Origin: Cheilinus undulatus
Taxonomy: Eukaryota; Chordata; Actinopteri; Labriformes; Labridae
Assembly: GCF_018320785.1 (NCBI RefSeq)
Contig: NC_054873.1
Coordinates: forward strand, 33,198,196-33,262,195
Reading direction: 5' to 3'
DNA: 64,000 nucleotides
Both the position numbers and the translations under genes were made by a program. Every line of letters begins with the position of its first letter. Within the stretch, counting starts at the first letter, position 1. The notes under the pieces were generated by a model. That model worked only from the letters and a program-made list of their open reading frames with translations, ran no database searches and was not told where the DNA came from. Of the stretch, positions 50,266-60,861 are shown in pieces.

Positions 50266-52139
50266 ATATTATGAGCTTTTCCTTTCCTCCTTATACTTTC
50301 CTCCCCCTATTTTTCTTGCACTGGTTTATCTTGGTTTCATCTGTTCAAGTAATCTGATTCCAGACCTGGGGAGGCTTTTTTTGGATGTTTTCTTGTAATC
50401 GGGCCTTCCTGTTCTTAAATATTACCAGAGGTTTGTATCTTGCTGTAAAGCCTAAATGCTAAATGAATGCCACATTTTTGTGAAACCCTTTAAATCAAAG
50501 CTTAAAGTCCACTCTTCAGTCAGATCCTCACTGTTTTATTTCAAATCCACTGTTATGGTAAACAGAAGCAAAATCTTATAAATCATCTCACTGTCTAAAC
50601 ACTTACAGACCTGACTGCATGATTACAGAAATAATTAATATTTAACCATGGTTAAAGGGCTATAAACAGGTGACCTCATTCAACTTTCTTGTTGTTTATC
50701 TTCCGTGTTTGCACAGAAGGTTTATCATGTGTGAGATTGTGCAGCTCACACGATGTGGGAAAGTCCACGTGTGATGAAAACTCAAAGGACAGTCATAAAG
50801 TGAGAGTCTTACCGTCTACAACATTGTTTACTGGATGGGTATGATTTCACTGGATGTTGAGTTTCATTCTGGCTATAAAGCATTTTGATGCTTAAGGAGA
50901 AAAGGTGTGTTGAATACTGGCATGATTTTAGAACATATTTGTCTCATTAAAGGACTGATGACTTAATACAGTACAGTAAATGGGTCAGTTAGATGGGTGT
51001 ATTCAGAGAATAGGAAAGAGGAAGTCAAAAAGAAGGAGTGTCAAGGAAGTTTTAGGAAACACCTCAATGAGGCATAACAAGAGAATATTTCTTACTATGT
51101 AAATAAATATTTAAAGCAGAATTTTGGGTTTGCGTCAGTAAGAGTTATACCTCCTATCTCTTTACTCTCATTAAAAGAAGTGTTTTATAATAAAAGTGTA
51201 ATTCTGTTGACTTTTAATGTTCAAACACCTTTTTCACTGAGAATCTTCTCCAAGGAAAATGTCAAAAAAGGTCTCCTTATCTCCTCACCTTCCCCATGGC
51301 AGCATTTACAAGCATGAAAAACAACAATAGAGAGATAATCAGTCATGTTTCTTATGATCTTGTTTGCTTCTGTAGGTCATAAAGAGGCACCAGCGTTCAT
51401 ATCATATCAGACAAGGAAAAACTCCTCACAGGAGCTTTGAGTTTTTAATCAAATAAGAGAATTTATTGATCACCAGTGGGGACATTCTGGGGAAAATTCT
51501 GGAAAAATCTCTGTCAGGAGTGGAGTCTTTGAGACTCTATGGCAGTGATCATCAACTGCAGCCCAATGGTCCATATCAGGCCCCTCACAGCTTCACCTGG
51601 GGCCCCCAAGAGATCATTACATTGAGATCATGTGAGGAGAAGAATAGGTGTTGTTGTTTTAATGGTGTCTTTTGTTTTTAAATCTCTACAGCTATGAAAT
51701 TACTGCAAAAAAGGACTTATACTGACACAATTTGATCAGGAATGGCTTCATACTTCAGCCATTTTCAAAGAAACCCGACCACCAGCCATCATTTAAAAAC
51801 ATAATGCATGATAAACACATATTTAACTGTTCAGTCCTGATAAAATCTGTTTTTCTACACCAACTTTCCATTTCAGGCTCTTGGAGAGAGCAGTTTTTCC
51901 TTCCTAAGAATTAAATACAAAAGACCCGTTTCCTGTATTTGTGTTTCACCAATCATGACACAGCATATGTCAAACCTAGCATTAAAACATGGCAGTCTCA
52001 GAAATATGCACCTAAAATATCTCAGCTGCCACCCTGTGGCCAGCTGTAGTACAGGTTTAGGGTCTGATCTCCCTGTCAAGGCCTGAATAATGCAGAAAAA
52101 AGAAACTACGGTGTAGTTTGTAGGCCATGGTTCTCTGTT

Positions 52140-52545
52140 GGAAAATGGTGGATTGCTCCCTCCAGGTGGGGAGGGTGTTTTCGTCCCAAGTGAAGGAGTT
52201 CAAAGCAGGTGGATTGGTGCAGCATCTGTACTATTGCAGACGCTGTACCCTATCATTGCAGTGAAGAGAGAGCCGAGCCAGAAGGCAAAACTCTCAATTT
52301 AGCGGTCGATCTTAGTTCCAGCCCTCACCTGTGGTTATGAGCTTTGGGTAATGACAAAGAACAAGACCACGAGTTCAAGTGGTCAAAGTGAGATTCCGCT
52401 GGAGGGCGGCTGGGAGATAGAGTGAGAAGCTCAGACATTTGGAGGGAGCTCCAAGTAGAGAGTTTGAGGGGGTTTGGGCATGTGATTAGGATGCCTCCTG
52501 GTCACCTCCCTCTGTAGAGTTCGCCGGGTGTATCCAACTAGAAGT
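52140..52545 (+). pseudogene. LINE reverse-transcriptase C-terminal fragment
   Basis: A broken frame reads LVPALTCGYELWVMTKNKT, the conserved (V/I)xPxLxYGxELWVMT block after the catalytic core of a fish non-LTR element, followed by ggcatgtgattaggatgcct (the WLGHxxRMP region). Stops interrupt it. Clade not assigned. Confidence 0.65.
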
Positions 52546-52924
52546 AGCAAAACACAGATACCATAACAGTCACAGAAATGCATGAAAAAAGGTTTCTGCT
52601 GTGCCTGTTTGTTAATATTAGATTGTCTTTATTCTATTGGCATTTATTATTTTATTTGACTTTTTAAGTTTGTTTAATTTTTGTTACTTCACAAAGCTTA
52701 AACCAGATCTTCTGTTGGAGAATTTGTTAATGTTGTTAATAATAATATAAATTTGTGAAGCATTGAAATGATCAATACTTAGTTACACTGAATGGATCTG
52801 TGAGTACAAGGAAAGAATCAACATTTAATTAGAGAATATGAAATATGAAAATGTGTAGGTATTTACACCAGATGTATTCAAAGATGCTGGTTAAGGCAGA
52901 GATCAAATGATTTCTTCGTTTACA

Positions 52925-52929
52925 CACAT

Positions 52930-52980
<51 letters not shown>
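52925..52980 (+). repeat. (CA)n/(TA)n microsatellite
   Basis: cacacacatacacacacaca followed by about 17 ta repeats. Likely variable in length. Confidence 0.9.
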
Positions 52981-52982
<2 letters not shown>

Positions 52983-53199
52983 ACTGTTCTCGACTCCATC
53001 CACTGATCTATCTCTTTAACGAAGGGGGGGAAAGCCCCAAAATAAATCAGATCAGTACAGTAGTCAAAATGAGTCTTCATTTTAAGTTTTATAATTGCTA
53101 AATAGATGTAGAAAGAGGGAATGTTTTCCCCAAATATCCAAAGCTGAGCCTCTCTTCCTGTCATATTTTCAACAATGATAACAATAATATAAATGGTTT

Positions 53200-53439
53200 A
53201 TTGGGTTATTGATGTCGTCCAGTCTTGTTTGTCTGTGCTTGTAGCCTAGTTTTATGTTGTTTTAGGGCAAATGATTTGCATGAATGGGCAGCTGCTTTCT
53301 GACTGGCTCTCAGGTGTCATAAAACACAGGAGTTTATCCATAAACCCGGGGCAGACAAGAAGCCAAGGGATTGTGAGGCTTAGTGATCGAAGAGATACAC
53401 AGAGAAAGTGCTGTTCTTACTTTCAGATCAAATCTAATC
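53200..53439 (+). promoter_or_regulatory. Presumed promoter of UEV-only gene
   Basis: An octamer-like atttgcat lies at 53274-53281 and a weak TATA-like cataaaac at about 53319. No GC boxes, unlike tsg101. Start of transcription not known. Confidence 0.3.
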
Positions 53440-56400
53440 ATGTCTTACAGTGAGGAAAAGATTAAGAAAATGCTTCCTAAGGTAAGGAGAACTCTTGGGT
53501 GAACTCATAACTGCACTCCTATTTGGATTAGTTTTGATTGTTTGTATTTTGTTTGTTTGTTTGGTGTAAAGACATATCTTAGGAAGCATGTGGCTAATGA
53601 AATTAGTGTTGCAGTGACTCACTTCAAACATCTTGTCCCAGTGATGGACAAATACGGTAAGATAAAACTTACCTGATCTAACACAGTATGTGGAAAATGT
53701 CAACTTGAAATAGTCAAATGGAGCCATTCACTGTTTAATGTTTTACAGTTTACAACGATGGAACCACTAAGGACTTGATGAGTCTGACGGGAACCATTCA
53801 AGTCAAGTATACTGGTAACAATCCCTTTATATTTCACACTGGTTTTAACTGTGAGACCATTTTATCACATGTGTGGAACAATTCAAATCATAAATGTTTA
53901 TAAAAACACACACAGGAGCGGGATACAAAGATGTTCTTTAGGAGGCTAAGTAACATACACAAAGAATAATGCCAAGCTACACCTTTTTTTCCTGCTGTAA
54001 GCTGGAACAAAGTATTTTTTACTGGGGACAGGGCTTAGGTATATGACATGGTGCCACAGACATTAACTTTCAGTCAAGGAAATGCACTGACTGGAAGATC
54101 AACATGAATTCTTAAAGGAAACCACTGATGGTCTCAGGGTTTAGTACAGGTGCACTGATAGTGTAAAGCTGGAGGAAATGTGGGATGACAGGGGATCATC
54201 TGTTTATTTTTGTGACTGTTCAGATTCTGGTGTAAAGATAAAGGCGTAAAGGTAAAGGAGATAAAAATACTCAAAGTCAACCTGTCTTTCAACCACATAT
54301 TATTTTGACTTAGGAAAAGTTTCAAAAAAGTAACAAATAGGACCAAAGATAGACTGTTTCAAACTGATAATTTGGAGCTATTAAGTTTGTCAAGCAATTA
54401 TTGGGTTCTGATGTTGGAATAATTTATTTGTGCTACTTTTTAACCTGTTTCACCACTTTTTACACACATTTTTTACAACTTCTACCTCTTTAAACCCATT
54501 TTTGCTTCTTTTTGCAATTTTTAACCGTTGCGTTGTTGTTGTTTACCCTAGTTTGCCCCTTTTAGCCCATTTTTGTTTCTTTTCACATATTTTTTACTTC
54601 TTCTGTGCCACTTTTAACCCATTTTGCCAGTTTCTTGGACCCTTTCCCCACTTTCATTCCTTTTTTTTGCAGCCTTTTCACCTTTTTTACCTCTTTTTTC
54701 ACTTTCAACCCAAACCGTATTTGCAGCTTTTTCATTGTTTGCCTCGGTGTTTGTCACTTTTAACCCGTTTTCACTGCCTTCTACGCATTTTTCACCACTT
54801 TTTTCACCACTCTTAACCCATATTTGCTACTTTTCACACATTTACAACACTTCTTTATGCTACTTTATATAATTTTTGCACTATTTTGCTGCTTTTATAA
54901 CACATTTTTTGCAGCCTTTTTCCCATGTTTGCCACTTTTTCACCACTTTAATAATTTGTGCCGTTTTCGCCAATTTCTACTTCATTTGGCACTTTAAACC
55001 CATTGTTGCATTATTTTGCCATTTTTATCTCATTTTTGCTGCTTACTGCCCTTGTTTGCCTCTTTTTTGCCACTTTTCACCCATTTTTTGCCACTTTTTA
55101 CCCATTTTAGTCACTTCTTGTGTCAGTTTCTTCTACTTTATTTTCTGGCATCCTGATCTTTGTTTTTGCCTCGTCATGAAGTCTGACCTTACTTTTCTAA
55201 TTGTTTACTTCAGTGTGCCAGCCCACACTGCAAACATTACCAATAAAAAGGGAATGATGTTTTTAGAAAAAGGGTTTGCATGAAAAAGGCCGTACTTTAC
55301 TTCTGCATAAATGAATAAGTGTATTTTTGTACTTTGACAAGAGTGGTTATTATTCAAATTTGAAATAAAATAGTGCTATCACTTTACAGTGGACCATTTT
55401 TGCTGACCACCAAGGGCTGCCAGTTTGGCTGGACCCCAGAAAGCTCTCCTCTTTATCCCCCTTACAGGCTGCCTTATTAGCAAAAAAAAAATACTGAACT
55501 TTTTTCGTCATTAGCCAATGAAATAACACCGATGGTCTCAGAGAAAAATCTGCATAATTTAATGACAGGAATATTGCATATGAGGTTGGATGTACATTTA
55601 CATAGATGGAATCTGACTGTCTGAATACTTGGATGTGTAGCTGTTTGTCAAAATAGATCATCTGATGTTTTCTTATTTCCTTTAGGAAGTTTGAATATAA
55701 TTAAATGAATTAAAATTTGGTCAAATTTGCCACTTTGAATATTTGTAATAATGTGTTGATAAATCACCTTATCCTCTTGTTCTTTCCCAAGACAAGTCCT
55801 ACAACATCCCTGTGTGCCTATGGCTTGAAGAAAGCTATCCCCAGACTCCCCCCATCTGCTACGTCAGACCCACACGGGAGATGATGGTTGTCCGGGGAAA
55901 GTTTGTGTCCACTAATGGGGAAGTGATCCTACCTTACTTGGATGAGTGGAAAAATGTAAAAACTTGAAACTTCATATTGCATTCTTTAACAGAGCTGCAT
56001 GTAAAAGCAGACGTATTTAGATGTTTATATCCAGCTGTGTTCTTTCCTCCACTCAGGGTGAATGTGACCTGGTGAGCCTCCTCCAGGTGATGAGTGTCAT
56101 GTTTGGAGACTTCCCTCCTGTTTGTATGCGGCCCCATCCCGAGCCAGAGCTGTCTTCTTGTAAGTAACACTCCCACAGACAGTAAACCAGCCTGAGTTCA
56201 GTTTCAAAACATGTTGTGCCCTGGAAATGTATTTATCTGACATTCATATCTAGGCCACACCTGATTGAACGTGAATCAAGGTCTAATAGCCTCATAAATC
56301 AAAGGCTGAGGCTGTCTTTCTTCATCATCATGTTTATGAACCTATCGTGATTGACCAACACTCTCACTGACAGAGAAATATATCTTTTAGGTTGGCTGCA

Positions 56401-56512
56401 GTTCCATCAGAAACGAGCACGAGTGCTGTCAAATTCAGATGGAGAAATGTATCTGTGTTTACCCAAAGAAGACGGCCAACCTTTCCAGCAAGAGCATGAA
56501 ACAACCTGTTAG
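53440..56512 (+). CDS. TSG101-like protein, UEV domain only (6 exons)
   Basis: Exons 53440-53481, 53572-53656, 53749-53814, 55792-55955, 56057-56159 and 56391-56512 join in frame to 193 residues plus TAG; all introns are GT-AG. Residues 1-145 align without gaps to the TSG101 UEV domain: YNDGTTKDLMSLTGTIQVKY, SYNIPVCLW, TPPICYVRPT, LPYLDEW, FGDFPPVCMRP. As in other UEVs there is no catalytic Cys (Ile at the position of human Tyr110). Ubiquitin-side Asn45 and peptide-groove Thr58, Tyr63, Tyr68, Asn69, Thr92, Met95 and Val141 are kept, but Phe142 and Ser143 are Cys and Met. The 48-residue tail (CWLQFHQKRARVL) has no coiled coil, proline-rich region or steadiness box, so it cannot enter ESCRT-I like TSG101. 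UEVLD was considered but lacks its dehydrogenase part here. Function unknown. Confidence 0.85.
54430..55140 (+). repeat. Pyrimidine-rich degenerate minisatellite
   Basis: About 700 bases of drifting units such as ttttgccacttttcaccca, in intron 3 of the UEV gene. Long Phe/His/Leu-rich frames over it are artefacts of composition. Confidence 0.75.
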
Positions 56513-57344
56513 TCTTTGGTGAAGTTTTACTATGTATTTTTATAGACTGTGTTTATTTCATGTGTTTTTATGTATGCTGTGTGTCAGATGCTGTCAACTA
56601 ACATGTTTATTCACCATTAATTGCTAATAAGGATGTAAAATACTCAGTGATTTAGACTTTAAGTATCAACTTTGATGTATTTTCTGTTTGATGTATTGCA
56701 TTCATTTTTCTTTATCTTGAATGATTCTTTAAGAACACATAAACTGCTTTGACATTTGAATGCCCTGAATGACTTTCATTTATGACCCTGAATGACTGTA
56801 CAATCATCTCATACAGCAAAGCATTCAAGGTGTTCAGACTCATATAAACCTGTTTTGGCCTTTGACCAGTGAACAGACTGGTTAGCACACACCAGGACAC
56901 ATGAGGGCCTGTAGTGTGTTTGTAGGTATGCAATTTTTACATTTTCAATCAAGGATTGAAATTCCAGCAACAAAAAGTACAGTTTACATCTACTATAAGC
57001 TACGATAGAGAAACTTGTTTCACTTGTTATACTGTTTTTGCTTTGTCTTGAAATTGTTTTCTTCCATAAAAAGCTTCATTTTGTATTTTAGATTGATAAC
57101 CTGGGGAAATTTATATGTAAAAATCGGCTCTTTTTTGTGTGACATAACTATAGTGCCACTAACTCGACAAAAATCAGAGCAGATTTTATTTATTAATTTA
57201 TTTATTTCACAAAATGCATCTGTAAAATTCATGACATATTGATGCCTATAACTCAGCAAAAAAAGTTTCACTTAAAAAAACTGAGAAAAAAAACTTTGAG
57301 GAAAAAAGAAAAAAATATATAATATGAATGCAATACAACTCAGT

Positions 57345-57545
57345 AGTTAAATGCCTGTAGTCCTCGTGGTTTTCTTAATGGTCAGTCTTTTGTGTGTTTC
57401 TGGGCGCAGATGGCCTGGGTTCAGTTCCAGCCTGAGGCTCCTTTCCCTCATGTCTCTGCCCTTCTCTCTCATCCTTGTCTCAGACTTTATCCATTATTCT
57501 CCTGTCAAAGACATATAAAGACCCAAAAATAAATCTTATAATTAA
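57345..57545 (+). mobile_element. tRNA-derived SINE, copy 5
   Basis: gggcgcagatggcctgggtt, cagttccagcctgaggctcc, a C/T-rich body and an A-rich tail with aagacccaaaaataaatc. Between the two tsg101-type genes. Confidence 0.65.
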
Positions 57546-57599
57546 GTCTTTCCTGTGTTACAGAACACATTTTCACTGAATTTTGAAATGCTTTCCTTT

Positions 57600-58250
57600 C
57601 AGACCACTGGTGAGAGAGGAACTGAGGGCAGTCACATCCCCTGGTTTATTTGACCTTTAATTCACCAAGTTGGTCCCATTGAGATCAAAGATCTCTTTAT
57701 CAATGGAGACCTGGCCAAGAATGGCAGCAATACAGTTTCAAAATCAAACACACTCGCACTGGCACAGTTCACAATAAACAACAGGTACAGTAATAATAAA
57801 CACATCATCAACAACAGTGGCATACAGACAATTTGGTTTCAAGAGTTTTCACTAAAGATTTAAAAACATTCAGAGACACCAGGTTCTGCAGTTTAAATTC
57901 AGTCTGCAGTCTTCAGTTTTCAGTCTTTTTTTTGTTGTTGTTGTTTTTGTGTGTGTATGTTTGTTTTGTTTTGTTTTTGTGTTTTTGTTTGTTTCTCTTC
58001 TTGTTTGGGTTGTCTTTATGATGATGGTATATTTCTGTTGTCGTCTGTGTAATTTTTGTTGCTTGGAAAAGAAAAGAAAATATAAAATAAATAAATAAAT
58101 AAATAAATAAAAGAAATCCACAGTTAGTGATAAATCTCAGAACTTCACGATACACTGTCAAGCAAATGAAGACTCTGAGCAGAGGCATTCACGTACAAAA
58201 CATCACCATAGTCAAGAACAGGTTAAAAATATAGACTCAACCAGTCTCTC
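57600..58250. repeat. Dispersed repeat with T/G run and (AAAT)n
   Basis: 57640-57800 (ggtcccattgagatcaaaga) is a dispersed fish repeat. 57925-58010 is a TTTG-rich run; 58084-58111 is (AAAT)n. No gene. Confidence 0.5.
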
Positions 58251-58544
58251 TTTTTATATAAATGTATTTCTACAAGTGCAGTACAGTAAAATATTGTGAA
58301 CATCAGTGTTACCCCCACCAAAAAAACAAGAAACCCCGTTCAGTCGTACCCAATCCAAGATCCATACATCTACCGTAGAAATTGAATATATCAGTAAAAA
58401 TAAATGATATATTACTTGTTCTTCCTTCTTAAAAATTAATACAAAATAAAAACAAAATAACATGTTGATTTGACAGTCATGCAGTACAACCTCTCATTAA
58501 ATAAAATGTATTGACATGTATTGACAGAATGTGCATCATTGGTA

Positions 58545-59960
58545 AATATTTCATCTATCCTGTAGTGTCTTCAGTTCTGCTAGATAGTTAATCAAAGGGC
58601 TCCAAGTAGTCTCAAATGTTCCAGGTGACCCCCTTAGGGTATACTTGATTTTCTCCAGTTTTAAGAAAAGCATGAGGTCATTAAGCCATAGAGATAATTT
58701 GGGGAGAAACGGTGACTTCCACTCCAGTGTTATTCTCCTACGTGCTAATGGAGATGCAAAGGCAATGCTGTCTTTAGTTGTCCTTCTAATTATTTGACAA
58801 CCTGAACATATTACAAAGATGGCTATATCTGCACATGGTGTCAATACTGTGTTTAATGCCTCAGAGAAGTGTTTGAAAATAGCTGTCCATAACCTTGGAG
58901 ACAAGAACAGGACCAAAACATATGTGTCATGTTTGCTGGTGACATGTGACATCTATTACAGGAATCTGTGGTATTTGGGTATATTTTGGAGAGTTTATGG
59001 TTGGTAAAATATATCTGGTGCACAACCTTAAATTGTATCAAGCTTAGCCTGGAACAGGATGTGTTGTCATTAACTCTGGTTAATGCAACTTGCCAGTCAA
59101 CATCCTCTATGACTCTACCAAGTTCTTCTTCCCACTTGTTTTTAATCTTTTCAAGAGAGGTCTCTGTGAGTTGGGAAGTTAAACTATAGATTTTTGAAAT
59201 AAGACCTTTCTGATTCATAGGGATGTCCAAGATTGAGTCAACTACAGAGTTAGGAGGGATGCTGGGGAAGGAGCCATTGTGTAATTTAACAAAGTTGTAA
59301 ACCTGAAAGTATCGGAATAAATGAGATTTCAGTAAGTTTAATTTTACACACAATTCACTAAAACTGGCAAAAACATTGTTGATGTAAAGAATTGGCAGCT
59401 TAGATGTGAGAAGAGCCAAGAGAGAGGTGGAGTGACAGGATTTGGCTTCAAGTTCACACCAATTAAATGCTGGTTCCTGAATCCACAAGCCATTTTGTGT
59501 ATTAGCTGCCCAATACTGTCTTAGATTAGGGATTGACAGTCCACCAACAGATCTGTGTCTCCTTTCAAAACTCTTTTTGTAATCCTGGGGGTCTTACCTT
59601 TTCATACAAAAGAATAAGTTAATGTATGTATTTATTGTAATATAAAAGGAGTTAGGAAGAAGATTGGCAGACATTGGAAAAAGGTATAAAAAGCGTGGGA
59701 GCACGTTCATTTTAATACGATTTATCCCCCAGCTACAATTATTTGTAAATTGTTCCATCTTTCCAGGTCCAATCTGAGCTTGTCGATTAAGGGTGGGAAA
59801 TTGTTCTTATATAGCTCTGCTAGCTGCTGACAAATGTTAACACCTAAATACTTGAAACTATTATTAGACAAATTAAAAGGGAGGAATCTGTCAGGGATCT
59901 CCAGAGCCAGGTATGGCCTACAGGAAAGCATTCACTTTTCGATTAGTTCAGTTTATAACC
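58545..59960 (-). pseudogene. L1/Tx1-like LINE, reverse transcriptase 3' part
   Basis: A minus frame 59488-58853 encodes 211 residues, including QFKVVHQIYFTNHKLSKIYP and CNRCHMSPANMTHMFWSC, the C-terminal Cys/His knuckle of L1-type ORF2. Upstream, 59931-59722 encodes FKYLGVNI...LYKNNFPPLIDKLRLDLERW, the thumb region. The two are in broken register and the 5' two thirds are missing. Lies between the two tsg101-type genes. Confidence 0.8.
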
Positions 59961-60479
59961 TGAGAAAGACCTCAAGACACTGTAAATGCCACAAGGTCAG
60001 TTACTGATTTAAGTAGAGCAGTCATTCTCGAAACTAAAGCTGATCAAGAGCAGAAGACAGACTTATGGTGCTCATAGTGCCATCCTTTGAGAGAGGCACC
60101 CCAGCTGACCCAAACAAGGTCAGTGACCTCCACAAACACATGGCCAAACCTCCAGCACTCTGACTAGCTCTACTCTAGCTAAGCTACTTGGTATAAAGCT
60201 CATTTGTGTAGTTTTGAGAAATAAATATGGTTTATGGGTCCTCCTCTGTTTTATTACAGAGGTGTTGTAGATTTTATCCTCTGATTTAAAAAATCAACCA
60301 CAAACTTAGGACAGCTCGTCTACTGGTGCCCCACCGCACACATGAGGCGCCCTGTTGTTATTTTACCACCCTTATGTCTTTGTCATCTCTTTACACAGAA
60401 TAAAATATTTTTTTCCCCTGTAAATTAATTTAAGTCACACATGGCATTAGAAATACACGCTCAAAAATTCATAAAACTC

Positions 60480-60861
60480 AGTCTCGTGAATCCCGCCCCT
60501 CAATGACGACGACGACCGGAAGTTGTCAGGTAGAATGCCGGAAATTCTAATCCTTGACTATCGAATATTTGGCTTTTGGTCTCTTTAAACAACGACAGAT
60601 CACCTTTCGGTGGATTCCAGTTTTGATTTAAACGGGGGTACCTGTCTTTTCTTTCAAATAGCCTAAAGTTGGGCTTGAAGGTGTCACAGACACCGAGTAT
60701 TGTCTAAACTGTAGTCGGGCCCGAGTCTGGGCTAGCATTAGCCTAGCTATCACAAAGTCCTGCTAGCAAGTTTTAGCTTTTGTCAGGCGTCACTGCAGTT
60801 GGCTTTGAAGTCCGCTGTTTAAACTGCAGCGTATTAGTAAGAACATAAAACAACCAACACC
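60480..60861 (+). promoter_or_regulatory. tsg101: tsg101 promoter and 5' UTR
   Basis: Contains a tcccgcccc GC-box at 60491-60499, an ETS-type accggaagt at 60515-60523 and a second gccggaaat at 60537-60545. CpG-rich for the window. Typical of a broadly expressed TATA-less promoter. The ATG context caacaccATGG is strong. Confidence 0.6.

Noticed and set aside
54430-54872. Long Phe/His/Leu-rich frames (128 and 82 codons)
   Set aside because: Caused by the pyrimidine-rich array; the same composition appears in every frame of that strand.
53440-56512. UEV gene as a truncated UEVLD
   Set aside because: UEVLD is a neighbour of TSG101 in mammals, but residues here (PVCLW, FGDFPPV, no gaps against TSG101) are nearer TSG101 and no dehydrogenase exon was seen before tsg101. 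A tree could still overturn this.
56513-60480. Lost downstream TSG101 exons of the UEV gene
   Set aside because: No coiled-coil or steadiness-box-like frame was found; the interval holds a SINE, simple repeats and an L1-like relic.
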